Assembly: GCF_016613415.1 (NCBI RefSeq) | Contig: NZ_JACWCT010000164.1 | Span: forward strand, 1 to 59,367 | Length of the DNA stretch: 59,367 nt | Reading direction: 5' to 3' | From: Methylobacterium ajmalii | GTDB taxonomy: Bacteria > Pseudomonadota > Alphaproteobacteria > Rhizobiales > Beijerinckiaceae | Shown here: positions 34,092 to 42,482 of the stretch, one piece after another | Layout of the letters: each line of letters starts with the position of its first letter | How positions within the stretch are numbered: the stretch's first letter is position 1 | The notes under the pieces: generated by a model | The model's input: only the letters and a program-made list of their open reading frames with translations | Told to the model about the DNA's origin: nothing | The model's database searches: none | Translations under genes and position numbers: made by a program

Positions 34092-34976
34092 GTGATCGTC
34101 TGCTTCGGCTCCCTGAACGCCGACCTCATCTTCCGCCTGCCCGAGGTCCCGCGCTCCGGCCAGACCCTGCTGGCCGACGACCTCGCCGTGCAGGCCGGCG
34201 GCAAGGGGGCGAACCAGGCGGTGGCGGCGGCGCGCGACGGGTCTGCGGTCGCGATGATCGGCGCGGTCGGGAGCGACGCCCTGGCCGAGGTGGCCCTGTC
34301 GGGCCTGCGCGAGGCCGGCGCCGACACCGCCCGGGTCCGGGAGGTCGCGGCGGCGACGGGCTGCGCCTCGATCTGGATCGACGCGCAGGGCCGCAACCGG
34401 ATCGTGGTGGCGCTCGGCGCCAACGGGCACACGCGGGCCGACCAGGTCGCGGATGCCGACCTCGCCCGGGCGACGTCGCTGCTCCTGCAGATGGAGGTCG
34501 ATCCGGCCGAGACGACGGCTTTGCTGCGCCGCGCCCGGGCACTCGGCCTGCGCAGCATCCTCAACCTCGCCCCGGCCCTGCCGCTCGACCTCGACACGAT
34601 GCGGCTCGCCGGCCTCCTCGTCGTCAACGAGGACGAGGCCGAGGCGACCGCCGCGCGCCTCGGCTGCGCGCCGGAGGCCGCGTCCCTCCACGCCGCGCTC
34701 GGCATCGACGTGGTGCGCACCCTCGGGGAGGCCGGCTCGGAGGCAGCGACGGAGAGCGGCGCCTGGCACGTCCCGGCCCGCGCGGTCGAGCCGGTCGACA
34801 CCACGGCGGCGGGAGATTGCTTCGTCGGCGTGCTCGCCGCGGCCCTCGACCGCGGCACGCCGCTCCGCGCCGCGATGGAGCGGGCGAGCGTCGCGGCCGC
34901 CCTCGCCTGCGGGCGGCGGGGCAGCCAGGCGAGCCTGCCCTGGCGGGAGGAGACCGACCGGGCGCTCGGGACCTGA
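34092..34976 (+). CDS. PfkB/ribokinase-family sugar kinase
   Basis: A 294-residue carbohydrate kinase. FGSLNADLIFRLPEVPRSGQT is the substrate-proximal start. QAGGKGANQAVAAARDG is the first PfkB signature. EPVDTTAAGDCFVGVLAAAL is the second, with the catalytic Asp in AAGD (usually GAGD). GTG at 34092, with GAGGGGGA 6-7 nt upstream, starts the fold exactly; an upstream ATG at 34047 would add a poor leader. It resembles ribokinase, but the substrate is not fixed by sequence. Confidence 0.9.
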   Translation: MIVCFGSLNADLIFRLPEVPRSGQTLLADDLAVQAGGKGANQAVAAARDGSAVAMIGAVGSDALAEVALSGLREAGADTARVREVAAATGCASIWIDAQGRNRIVVALGANGHTRADQVADADLARATSLLLQMEVDPAETTALLRRARALGLRSILNLAPALPLDLDTMRLAGLLVVNEDEAEATAARLGCAPEAASLHAALGIDVVRTLGEAGSEAATESGAWHVPARAVEPVDTTAAGDCFVGVLAAALDRGTPLRAAMERASVAAALACGRRGSQASLPWREETDRALGT

Positions 34977-35933
34977 TCAGGTCGGGCACCGCGCGGGGTC
35001 GGCCTGGACCGGGAAGGCGGTCTCCCGCGCCTTGATCAACGCCACCACCGTGTCGTTGACCGGGGTCGGCACGCCGCAGCGGCGCCCGAGCCGGGGGATC
35101 GACCCGTTGATCGCCTCGACCTCGCCGCGGCGCCCGGCCCGGTGGTCGAGCAGCATCGAGGGCCGGGCCGCCGGGATCTTGCCGCCGAGGCGGCGGATGT
35201 GCGCGATCGGGTCGCCGACCTGCAGCGCCACGCCCATCGCGGCCGCCATGGCGATCGCCTCCTCGGCGCAGGCCCGCGCGACCTCCCAGGCATCGGGATC
35301 GTCCATCACCTCGCCGATGGTGAGGCCCGTCAGCGTCGTGGTGCCCGAGAAGGTGACGTTCATGATCAGCTTCTCCCACACCATCCGGCCGAGATCGTCG
35401 AACAGGCTGACCGTGAAGCCGGCCGATTGCCAGATCGCCGCCGAGGCCTCCAGGCGCTCCCGCGAGAGTCCCGCAAAGGCGCCGAAGCGGATCATCTCGA
35501 GGCCGTTGTGGTGCGCATGGCCCGGCCCGCGCATCGAGGCGCCGAAGCCCCCGACGACGCCGACGGCGATCCGGTCGGGGTCGATGACGGCGGCGGCGAC
35601 CTCTGGCGAGCCGAGCCCGTTCTGGATCGTCTGCACCACCGTCCCGGGGCCGATCAGGGGGGCGGCGCTCGCGGCCGCCGCCGCGACGTCGAAGGCCTTC
35701 GTCGCGACGATCACGAGGTCGCACGGGCCGATCCCCTCCGGGGTGGTGCCGGCGCTCGCGAGCCGCACCGTGCGGTCGCCGCTCGCGCCCTCGACCCGCA
35801 GGCCGTGCGCGCGCATCGCCGCGGCGTGGTCGGCCCAGAGCGTGACCGCGTGGACCTCGTGGCCCGCCGAGGCCATCAGCGCCGCGTAGACCGAGCCCAT
35901 GGCGCCGCACCCGACGATCGCGACCTTCGCCAT
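34977..35933 (-). CDS. Ketopantoate reductase family protein (2-dehydropantoate 2-reductase-like)
   Basis: A 318-residue NADPH-dependent reductase of the ApbA/PanE family. KVAIVGCGAMGSVYAALMA is the Rossmann loop. VVQTIQNGLGSPE contains the conserved Asn-Gly. VWEKLIMNVTFSGTTTLTGLTIGE is the catalytic-Lys helix, and the C-terminal helical domain follows. PanE reduces ketopantoate for pantothenate/CoA synthesis; many paralogues act on other 2-keto acids. Its stop abuts the kinase's stop tail to tail. Start: ATG at 35933 with GGGGAGGGGA upstream. Confidence 0.9.
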   Translation of the reverse strand: MAKVAIVGCGAMGSVYAALMASAGHEVHAVTLWADHAAAMRAHGLRVEGASGDRTVRLASAGTTPEGIGPCDLVIVATKAFDVAAAAASAAPLIGPGTVVQTIQNGLGSPEVAAAVIDPDRIAVGVVGGFGASMRGPGHAHHNGLEMIRFGAFAGLSRERLEASAAIWQSAGFTVSLFDDLGRMVWEKLIMNVTFSGTTTLTGLTIGEVMDDPDAWEVARACAEEAIAMAAAMGVALQVGDPIAHIRRLGGKIPAARPSMLLDHRAGRRGEVEAINGSIPRLGRRCGVPTPVNDTVVALIKARETAFPVQADPARCPT

Positions 35934-36047
35934 CGCGTCCCCTCCCCTGTCGTCGTCCTTCGGGGCGTCGCCCGGTCCGGCGCGCCCGTCTCATTGGAGC
36001 ATGACCGACGGCCCCCGAGATACCCGCCCGCGCGGGCGGGCACGGCC

Positions 36048-36075
36048 TTGCCATTCGCGCCCGCCGTCGTATCAC
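36048..36075 (+). promoter_or_regulatory. Candidate sigma70 promoter of the nik operon
   Basis: TTGCCA (36048-36053), a 16-bp spacer and TATCAC (36070-36075) lie 42 bp upstream of the nikA start. The predicted transcription start, near 36082, falls inside the NikR-like operator, which is the expected layout for repression. Confidence 0.5.
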
Positions 36076-36078
36076 GGC

Positions 36079-36106
36079 GTAGGATGTTTCGGTGCATTCG
36101 TCATAC
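36079..36106. promoter_or_regulatory. NikR-type operator
   Basis: GTAGGA (36079-36084), exactly 16 bp, then TCATAC (36101-36106) matches the E. coli NikR site GTATGA-N16-TCATAC in 11 of 12 positions with the exact spacing. It ends 10 bp before the nikA ATG. The operon's last gene encodes a NikR homologue, which gives direct context support. Confidence 0.78.
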
Positions 36107-36116
36107 CAGGGGCCCG

Positions 36117-37703
36117 ATGTCGAAGCCGGCGATCCTAGTCCAGGTCCGTACCGCGCTGCTGGCCCTCGCCGCCCTGCATGCCGGCCCGGCCGGCGCCCAG
36201 CAGCTCGCCACGGCCTGGCCGAGCAATGTCGGGCCGCTGAACCCCCACCTCTACGCGCCCAACCAGATGTTCGCCCAGGCGAGCGTCTACGAGCCGCTGG
36301 TGAAGTACCGGGCCGACGGCACCCTCGAGCCCTGGCTCGCCACCGCCTGGACGGTCTCGCCGGACGGGAGGACCTACGATTTCACCCTGCGCCCCGGCGT
36401 GACCTTCAGCGACGGCACGCCCTTCGACGCGCCGGCCGTGAAGGCGAATTTCGACGCGATCCTCGCCAACCGGGCCCGCCACGCCTGGCTCGACCTCGTC
36501 CGACGGATCGACCGCACCGAGGTCACCGGACCGCTGGCCTTCCGCCTGGTGCTCGACGCCCCGCACGCGCCGACGCTGAACGAACTCTCGCTGCCGCGGC
36601 CGTTCCGCTTCGTCTCCTCGGCCGCCATGAAGGCGGGCGGCACCACGGCGGACGGGATCGCGGCGCCGATCGGCACCGGGCCCTGGCGCCTCGTCGAGAC
36701 CCGGCTCGGCGTCTCGGACACGTTCGCCGCCAACCCGGCCTACTGGGGCGAGAAGCCCGGCTTCGCGCGCCTCGTCGTCAAGGTGATCCCCGACCCCAAC
36801 ACCCGGGCCATCGCCCTGCAGACCGGCGAGATCGACCTGATCGCTGGCGCCGCCGGCCTGATTCCCTCGGAAGCCTTCCTGCGCCTGCGCGACCAGGCGC
36901 CGGCCTTCTCGGCCGCGCTCTCGCCGCCGCTCGCCACCCGGGTGCTGGCACTCAACTCGGCGCGCGCTCCGACCGACGACCTGGCCGTTCGCCGCGCGAT
37001 CAACCGGGCGGTCGACAAGGACACCCTGGTGCGCACCGTCCTCGACGGGCTCGAACCCCGGGCCGACTTCCTGTTCGGGCCGGGCGTCCCCGACGCCGAT
37101 GCCGGCCTCACCCCCTACGGCTTCGACCGGGCGGCGGCGGACAAGCTCCTCGACGAGGCCGGCTGGATCCGGGGCCGCGACGGCGCGCGGGCGAAGGACG
37201 GCCGGCCGCTCGCGGTCGAGCTCGCCTTCGTCGGCACCAACGCCCAGCAGAAGGCCATCGCCGAGGTGGTCCAGGCCGACCTCGCCCGGGTCGGCATCGC
37301 GGTGCGGCTCGTCGGCGAGGAGGAGAGCGCGATCCTCGCCCGCCAGAAGGACGGGCGGTTCGGCCTGATCTTCGGCGAGACCTGGGGCCCGCCCTACGAT
37401 CCGGCCTCCTTCCTGAGCGCGATGCGGGCGCCCTCCCACGCCGACTACCAGGCGCAGAAGGGCCTGCCCGACAAGCCGACGATCGACGCCACCATCACGG
37501 CGGCGCTCGCCGCCACCGACCCGCAGGAGCGCCGCCGCCTCTCCGGCCGCGTCCTCGCGGCCCTGCACGAGGCGGCGGTCTACCTGCCGATCTCCTCGGC
37601 GGTGGCGATCGAGGTCCACCGCCCGACCGTGACCGGCGTGCGCTTCGGCGCCACCCTCAACGAGATCCCGTTCGCGGCGATGCGCCCGGGACCGGGCCGC
37701 TGA
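36117..37703 (+). CDS. nikA: Nickel ABC transporter substrate-binding protein NikA
   Basis: A 528-residue periplasmic binding protein of the SBP_bac_5 family; the signal peptide ends at GAQQ (about residue 27). It follows E. coli NikA closely from memory: QMFAQASVYEPLVKY, RHAWLDLVRRID, LPRPFRFVSS, APIGTGPWRL, TRAIALQTGEIDL, IGEEES-like VGEEESAILARQKDGRFG, and SHADYQAQKGL, the segment that carries the metal-contacting His in the E. coli protein. This is much closer to NikA than to dipeptide binders. Start: ATG at 36117 with AGGGG upstream. It opens a six-gene operon. Confidence 0.92.
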   Translation: MSKPAILVQVRTALLALAALHAGPAGAQQLATAWPSNVGPLNPHLYAPNQMFAQASVYEPLVKYRADGTLEPWLATAWTVSPDGRTYDFTLRPGVTFSDGTPFDAPAVKANFDAILANRARHAWLDLVRRIDRTEVTGPLAFRLVLDAPHAPTLNELSLPRPFRFVSSAAMKAGGTTADGIAAPIGTGPWRLVETRLGVSDTFAANPAYWGEKPGFARLVVKVIPDPNTRAIALQTGEIDLIAGAAGLIPSEAFLRLRDQAPAFSAALSPPLATRVLALNSARAPTDDLAVRRAINRAVDKDTLVRTVLDGLEPRADFLFGPGVPDADAGLTPYGFDRAAADKLLDEAGWIRGRDGARAKDGRPLAVELAFVGTNAQQKAIAEVVQADLARVGIAVRLVGEEESAILARQKDGRFGLIFGETWGPPYDPASFLSAMRAPSHADYQAQKGLPDKPTIDATITAALAATDPQERRRLSGRVLAALHEAAVYLPISSAVAIEVHRPTVTGVRFGATLNEIPFAAMRPGPGR

Positions 37704-38644
37704 TGCTGCGCTTCGTCCTCGCCCGCATCGCCCTGATCCCGCCGATGCTGCTCGGTGTCTCGCTCCTCGTCTTCGTGATGCTGCGGGTCGGGCCTGGCGA
37801 CCCGGCGCTCGACTACCTGCGCCTGTCGCAGGTGCCGCCCACCGACGCGGCGCTCGCCGATGCCCGATCGATGCTCGGCCTCGACCGTCCCTTCCCGGTC
37901 CAGTACCTCGACTGGCTGTGGCGGGCACTCCAGGGCGATTTCGGCCTCTCCTACGCCACCCGCCGGCCGGTGCTGCCGGAGCTCCTCGGCTACCTGCCGG
38001 CGACGCTCGAGCTCGCCGGCACGGCGCTCGCCGTCAGCCTCGCGCTCAGCCTGCCGCTCGGCGCCTGGGCGGCGGCGCATCGCGACGGCTGGCAGGACCG
38101 GCTGGTGCGGGGGATCGCGGTGCTGGGCGTCTCGCTGCCGAACTTCTGGGTCGCCTTCCTGCTCGTCGTCGCCTTCTCGGTCACGCTCGGCTGGCTGCCG
38201 GCGATGGGCCGCGGCGGGGCCGCCCACCTGGTGATGCCGGCGCTCGCCATCGGCCTGATGTCGCTCTCGGTGAATGCCCGGCTCCTGCGGGCGAGCATGC
38301 TGGAGGCGGGCCGCGGGCGCCACGTCCTCTACGCCCGCCTGCGCGGCCTCTCCGAGGGCGCGGTGGCCCGCCGGCACGTCTTCCGCAACGCGCTGGTGCC
38401 GGTCGTCACCGCCACCGGCATGCATGTCGGCGAACTCCTGGGCGGGGCCCTCGTGGTCGAGACGATCTTTTCCTGGCCGGGCGTCGGCCGCTACGCGGTC
38501 TCGGCGATCTACGACCGCGACTATCCGGTGATCCAGTGCTTCACCCTGGTGATGACGCTGGTGTTCGTGCTGTGCAACCTCGCGGTCGACCTGGCCTATG
38601 CCTGGCTCGACCCGCGCCTGCGCCATGGGCGGGAGGCCGCGTGA
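37703..38644 (+). CDS. nikB: Nickel ABC transporter permease NikB
   Basis: A 313-residue inner-membrane permease of the dipeptide/nickel (BPD_transp_1) family. RFVLARIALIPPMLLGVSLLVFVML is the first helix. The EAA-like cytoplasmic loop runs through YARLRGLSEGAVARRHVFRNALVPV. VETIFSWPGVGRYAVSAI is the C-terminal signature. Start: ATG at 37703 overlapping the nikA stop (TGATG), so translation is coupled. Forms the channel with NikC. Confidence 0.93.
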   Translation: MLRFVLARIALIPPMLLGVSLLVFVMLRVGPGDPALDYLRLSQVPPTDAALADARSMLGLDRPFPVQYLDWLWRALQGDFGLSYATRRPVLPELLGYLPATLELAGTALAVSLALSLPLGAWAAAHRDGWQDRLVRGIAVLGVSLPNFWVAFLLVVAFSVTLGWLPAMGRGGAAHLVMPALAIGLMSLSVNARLLRASMLEAGRGRHVLYARLRGLSEGAVARRHVFRNALVPVVTATGMHVGELLGGALVVETIFSWPGVGRYAVSAIYDRDYPVIQCFTLVMTLVFVLCNLAVDLAYAWLDPRLRHGREAA

Positions 38645-39474
38645 GACCCGCCGTGCCCGCCTCTCCCCCGGTCGTTCTCGCGGGCCTCCTCGCGGCGGTC
38701 TTCCTGCTCCTGGCGCTGCTCGGGCCGATGCTGGCGCCGCACGACCCCCTGGCGGTCGACCTCGCCCACCGCTTCGCGCCCGCGAGCCTCCCCCATCCCC
38801 TCGGCACCGACCATCTCGGCCGCGACATCCTCTCGCGCCTCGTCGCCGGGGCGCGCACCACGCTGGGCGCGGTGCTGGCGGTGCTCACCCTCGTCGTCGC
38901 CCTCGGCCTCGCGGTCGGGGGGCTCGCCGGGATGCTCGGCGGCCGGATCGACACGGCCCTGATGCGGCTCTGCGACGTCTTCCTCACCGTGCCGACCTTC
39001 GTGCTGGCGCTGTTCATGATCGGGGCGCTCGGCACCGGGCTCGCCAACGTGGTGGCGGCGATCGCGCTGTCGCACTGGGCCTGGTACGCGCGGATCGTGC
39101 GCGGCCTGGTCCTGGAGCTGAAGACCCGCGACTACGTGCTGGCCGCGCGGATCGCCGGGGCGCCGCGGCGGGCGATCTTCTCCGAGCACATCCTGCCCGG
39201 CGTGGTGCCGCCGCTCGCCGCGCTCGCCACCCTCGATATCGGCCACATGGCGCTCCACGTCGCCGGCCTGTCCTTCCTCGGGCTCGGGGTGCAGCCGCCG
39301 ACGCCGGAATGGGGCGTGATGATCAACGACGCCCGCGCCTTCTTCTGGACCCGGCCGCTCCTCGTCGTCTGGCCGGGCCTCGCCATCGCGCTCGCGGTGC
39401 TGGCCTTCAACCGGCTGGGCGACGCGCTCCGCGACCGGCTCGACCCGGCGCTGACCGCGGAGCGGGGCCTGTGA
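38641..39474 (+). CDS. nikC: Nickel ABC transporter permease NikC
   Basis: A 277-residue permease partner. HPLGTDHLGRDILSRLVAGARTTL is the N-terminal signature of DppC/NikC permeases. The EAA loop is YVLAARIAGAPRRAIFSEHILPGV, and FLGLGVQPPTPEWGVMI closes the protein. Start: GTG at 38641, overlapping the nikB stop as GTGA. Confidence 0.93.
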   Translation: MRPAVPASPPVVLAGLLAAVFLLLALLGPMLAPHDPLAVDLAHRFAPASLPHPLGTDHLGRDILSRLVAGARTTLGAVLAVLTLVVALGLAVGGLAGMLGGRIDTALMRLCDVFLTVPTFVLALFMIGALGTGLANVVAAIALSHWAWYARIVRGLVLELKTRDYVLAARIAGAPRRAIFSEHILPGVVPPLAALATLDIGHMALHVAGLSFLGLGVQPPTPEWGVMINDARAFFWTRPLLVVWPGLAIALAVLAFNRLGDALRDRLDPALTAERGL

Positions 39475-40271
39475 GCGCCCGCACGCTCCGGGCCGAGGGC
39501 CTGTCGGTCGAGACTTGGCGCGAAACCCGGCGCGGGCCCGGCCGCGAGGCGGTGCCGCTGGTGCGCGAGGCCAGCCTCGATCTCGTCACCGGCGAGGTCC
39601 TGGCCCTCGTCGGCGCCAGCGGCTCGGGCAAGTCGCTCGCCTGCGCGGCTCTCCTCGGCGTGCTGCCGCCGGGCACCCGGCAGGGCGGCGGGCGGATCCT
39701 CCTCGACGGCATCGAGGCGGACCCGGCGGCGTTACGCGGCCGGGCGGTCGCGACCGTGCTCCAGGCGCCGCGCACCGCCTTCAACCCGCTGCGCACCCTC
39801 GCCGACCACGCGGCCGAGACCTTGGCGGTGGCGGACCTCCGCGGGGCCGCCGCCCGGGCGGCAACCGCGGAGGCCTTCGCGGCGGTCGGGCTCGGCGACG
39901 ATTCCCGCATCCCGGGCCTCTACCCGTTCCAGATGTCCGGCGGCATGCTGCAACGGGCAATGATCGCGCTGGCGCTGATGTCCGCCGCGCCCTTCCTCGT
40001 CGCCGACGAGCCGACCACCGACCTCGACCTCGTCGCCCAGAAGCGCATCCTCGACCTCCTCGCCGGGCTGGTGCGGGCCCGCGGCCTCGGGCTCCTGATC
40101 GTCACCCACGACCTCGGCGTCGTCGCCCGCCTCGCCGACCGGATGGCGGTGATGGAGGCCGGGCGGATCGTCGAGGCCGGTCCCGCCGCGCGGCTCTTCG
40201 CAGCGCCGGCCGCGCCGGCGACGCGGGCGCTGCTCGCCGCCCACCGGGCCCTGCACGGGGAGCCGGCATGA
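39471..40271 (+). CDS. nikD: Nickel ABC transporter ATP-binding protein NikD
   Basis: A 266-residue ABC ATPase. Walker A is GASGSGKSLA. The Q-loop lies in VLQAPRTAFNPL. The signature is MSGGMLQRAMIA. Walker B is FLVADEPTTDLD, and the switch His is in IVTHDLGVVA. This pattern is that of DppD/NikD proteins. Start: GTG at 39471, overlapping nikC as GTGA. Powers import with NikE. Confidence 0.93.
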   Translation: MSARTLRAEGLSVETWRETRRGPGREAVPLVREASLDLVTGEVLALVGASGSGKSLACAALLGVLPPGTRQGGGRILLDGIEADPAALRGRAVATVLQAPRTAFNPLRTLADHAAETLAVADLRGAAARAATAEAFAAVGLGDDSRIPGLYPFQMSGGMLQRAMIALALMSAAPFLVADEPTTDLDLVAQKRILDLLAGLVRARGLGLLIVTHDLGVVARLADRMAVMEAGRIVEAGPAARLFAAPAAPATRALLAAHRALHGEPA

Positions 40272-41047
40272 CGGCCCTGCTCGCCGCCCGCGGGCTCGGC
40301 CACTCCTATCCGGGGCCCGGCGCCCGCCGCCCGGTGCTCGCGGGCATCGAGCTGGCGCTGGGGGAGGGCGAGTGCGTCGCTCTGATCGGCCGCAGCGGCT
40401 CGGGCAAGAGCACGCTCGCCCGCCTGCTCCTCGGGCTCGAGCCGGCGGAGGCCGGCGAGGTGCTGTTTCGCGGCACGCCCCTGTCCCGCCTCGACCGCGC
40501 CGGGTGGCGGGCCTTCCGGGCCGCGATCCAGATGGTGCTTCAGGACCCGCTCTCGGCGGTCAACCCGCGCCACGCGGTCGGGCGGATCGTCGCCGAGCCG
40601 CTACGCCACCTGACCGGCCTGTCGGTCCCCGCGCGGCAGGCGCGGGTCGAGGAGGTGCTGGCGACGGTCGGCCTCGACCCCGCCGTGGCCCTGCGGCTCC
40701 CGGGACAGCTCTCCGGCGGGCAGGTGCAGCGGGTCGGCCTCGCCCGGGCGCTCGCCACCCGGCCGGCCCTCGTCGTCCTCGACGAGGCGGTCTCGAATCT
40801 CGACGCGCCGCGCCAGGTCGAGATCCTCGACCAGCTCGCGGCCCTGCGCCGCCGGCACGGCACGGCCTTCCTGCTCGTCACCCACGACGTGCGGCTGGCG
40901 CGCCGCTTCGCCGACCGCATCGTGGTTCTGGGTGACGGGCGGATCGTCGATGCCTCGCCCTGCCGGCCGGTCCTGTCGCTCACCCATCCGGCGGCGCGCG
41001 AACTTCTCGACGCCGTCCTGCCGGCCGAGCCCGCGGAGGCGCGCTGA
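40268..41047 (+). CDS. nikE: Nickel ABC transporter ATP-binding protein NikE
   Basis: A 259-residue ABC ATPase, partner of NikD. Walker A is GRSGSGKSTLA. The Q-loop is MVLQDPLSAVNPR. The signature is LSGGQVQRVGLARAL. Walker B is LVVLDEAVSNLD (Ala-Val where most ATPases have Pro-Thr/Ser), and the switch is LVTHDVRLA. E. coli NikE also has the DEAVSNLD form. Start: ATG at 40268 inside the nikD end (ATGA). Confidence 0.93.
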   Translation: MTALLAARGLGHSYPGPGARRPVLAGIELALGEGECVALIGRSGSGKSTLARLLLGLEPAEAGEVLFRGTPLSRLDRAGWRAFRAAIQMVLQDPLSAVNPRHAVGRIVAEPLRHLTGLSVPARQARVEEVLATVGLDPAVALRLPGQLSGGQVQRVGLARALATRPALVVLDEAVSNLDAPRQVEILDQLAALRRRHGTAFLLVTHDVRLARRFADRIVVLGDGRIVDASPCRPVLSLTHPAARELLDAVLPAEPAEAR

Positions 41048-41508
41048 TGCAACGGATCACCGTCACCCTCGATCCCGGCCTCGTGGCGGAGGTCGACCGG
41101 ATCGCGACGCTGCGCGGCTATGCCGGCCGCTCGGAGGCGATGCGCGACCTCCTGCGGCGCGGCCTCGCCGAGGCGCGCCGGCAGCTCGATCCCGACCTCT
41201 CTTGCGTCGCGACCTTCGGCTTCGTCGCCGAGGCGGGGGTGCGCGACCTCGGCCAGCGCCTCGCCGAGATTCAGCAGCGCCGCCATGACCTGGTGATCGC
41301 CCAGGTCCAGGCCCCCCTCGACCACGATGCCAGCCTGCACACGCTGATGCTGCGCGGCCGCGCCCGCGACATCCTGGCCTTCGCCGACGAGGTCGCGACC
41401 CAGCGCGGCATCCGCCACGACAGCCTCTCGCTGATCCCCGCCCGGATCGAGCTCGACGACCACGGCCACGGCCCGGAGCCGCATCCGCACGAGCACATCC
41501 GGACGTGA
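41047..41508 (+). CDS. nikR: NikR-family ribbon-helix-helix regulator lacking the nickel ligands
   Basis: A 153-residue NikR homologue. The ribbon MQRITVTLD keeps Arg3, Thr5 and Thr7, which contact DNA in E. coli, and Glu30 and Asp34 are kept. The C-terminal ACT-like domain aligns without gaps to E. coli NikR, but the ligands His76, His87, His89 and Cys95 are Gln77, Gln88, Pro90 and Ser96. His80 and His93 remain. A C-terminal extension (DDHGHGPEPHPHEH) is His-rich. It ends the operon, starting at 41047 in TGATG with nikE. It probably represses nikA via 36079-36106, but its inducer or co-repressor is open. Confidence 0.88.
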   Translation: MQRITVTLDPGLVAEVDRIATLRGYAGRSEAMRDLLRRGLAEARRQLDPDLSCVATFGFVAEAGVRDLGQRLAEIQQRRHDLVIAQVQAPLDHDASLHTLMLRGRARDILAFADEVATQRGIRHDSLSLIPARIELDDHGHGPEPHPHEHIRT

Positions 41509-41884
41509 GCCCTTTCGCCGGGCCAGGGGCGGAGGCGAACGGACCAATCGAGCCGGCTCGGCGCTCGCCTCGATCAGGACATGGCCGGGGCTCCGGCCCG
41601 TATCGGATGCGGAAGCCGACCTCGATTGAGCCCGCTGGCATGCCACGTACGCGGAACTCGGACCGGCTGGAAGTCTGCGCCTCGGCCAAGTCCGATGGGG
41701 TCGGGCCGCTGCGCGGAAGACGGCTGAGACGCGACGATCCGCGCCGCTCCACCGCGGTCGATCGAGAAACGCCGAAGCCACCATCGCGAAGCGACATCGC
41801 CGCAGGACGCTACGCCCTGAAGGAACGAAAATGCGCGGCCGGCATTCCTCATGCCAGCCAGCTTGGCTTTAAGGAATGCTGCCC
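41509..41884. other. Intergenic region after the nik operon
   Basis: In 376 bp I see no terminator with a T-run and no recognised gene. A GGAAC-N16-CATT pair at 41823-41847 is one base off the EcfG consensus and precedes the small membrane protein. The open frames are without family signal. Confidence 0.45.
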
Positions 41885-42043
41885 ATGACGCTTCTGATCG
41901 TCCTCATCCTGCTCATCCTGCTCTTTGGCGGCGGCGGCAGCTTCTACGGTGGCGGCCGCTACCGTACGGGCGGCCTCGGCATCGGCGGCATCCTCCTCAT
42001 CATCCTGATCGTGCTCCTGCTCACCGGCCGGCTGACCATCTGA
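41885..42043 (+). CDS. Small hydrophobic membrane protein (52 aa), DUF3309-like
   Basis: A 52-residue peptide: a hydrophobic helix (MTLLIVLILLILLF), a Gly/Tyr/Arg loop (GGGGSFYGGGRYRTGG) and a second hydrophobic helix (IGGILLIILIVLLLTGRL). This two-helix layout with a Gly-rich linker recurs in small stress-related proteins of alphaproteobacteria (DUF3309-like). AAGGA lies 9 nt before the ATG, supporting translation. It is shorter than usual gene-calling cut-offs. Function unknown; likely inner membrane. Confidence 0.72.
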   Translation: MTLLIVLILLILLFGGGGSFYGGGRYRTGGLGIGGILLIILIVLLLTGRLTI

Positions 42044-42344
42044 CGTCTCCTGTTGACCACCCGCCGCGGCTCGACCCTCGGCGGGTGATCCCGGTCGGCA
42101 TGGACCTCAGGGACCAGATGTACGGTTCCGGGATATGTTGGTGAGGCGATCGGCTTGCATTCGCCGCCTGTCCGGTCGGGCAGCACAGGAAAGACCGTCC
42201 GCAGAACACCCTTCGGGAGGTCGGTCGGGATCTTTCGCACCGATCGTTAGCTTTCGGCGTCTGTCGTTTCCGCTCCGTTGCTCCGGCGGGCGGGTCTGCA
42301 TATACTTGAAAGACGCCAACTCATTGGCATGCAATGCATTTCAG
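42044..42344. other. Intergenic region with hairpin
   Basis: The 301 bp contain a 9-bp-stem hairpin CACCCGCCG/CGGCGGGTG (42058-42087), 14 bp after the small membrane protein, probably its terminator although it lacks T's. The rest is non-coding DNA downstream of tRNA-Arg, GC-poorer than average near 42290-42340. Confidence 0.5.
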
Positions 42345-42421
42345 TGGCGACCCCGGCAGGGCTCGAACCTGCGACCTGCCGCTTAGAAGGCGGCTGCTCT
42401 ATCCAGCTGAGCTACGGGGCC
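42345..42421 (-). tRNA. tRNA-Arg (anticodon TCT)
   Basis: The minus strand folds into a complete cloverleaf. The acceptor GGCCCCG pairs with CGGGGTC. The anticodon stem is GCCGC/GCGGC with loop CTTCTAA (TCT). The T arm GCAGG/CCTGC has loop TTCGAGC. CCA is encoded. Reads AGA. Confidence 0.95.
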
Positions 42422-42482
42422 TGACCGCCGGCGGTGGTAGCAGGAGCCTCGCCGGTCGTCCACGGGAGAGTCGGGCGGGCCG

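Noticed and set aside
36069..36106. Alternative NikR half-site pair GTATCA...TCATAC
   Set aside because: The spacer would be 26 bp; the pair starting at 36079 has the exact 16-bp spacing and a better fit.
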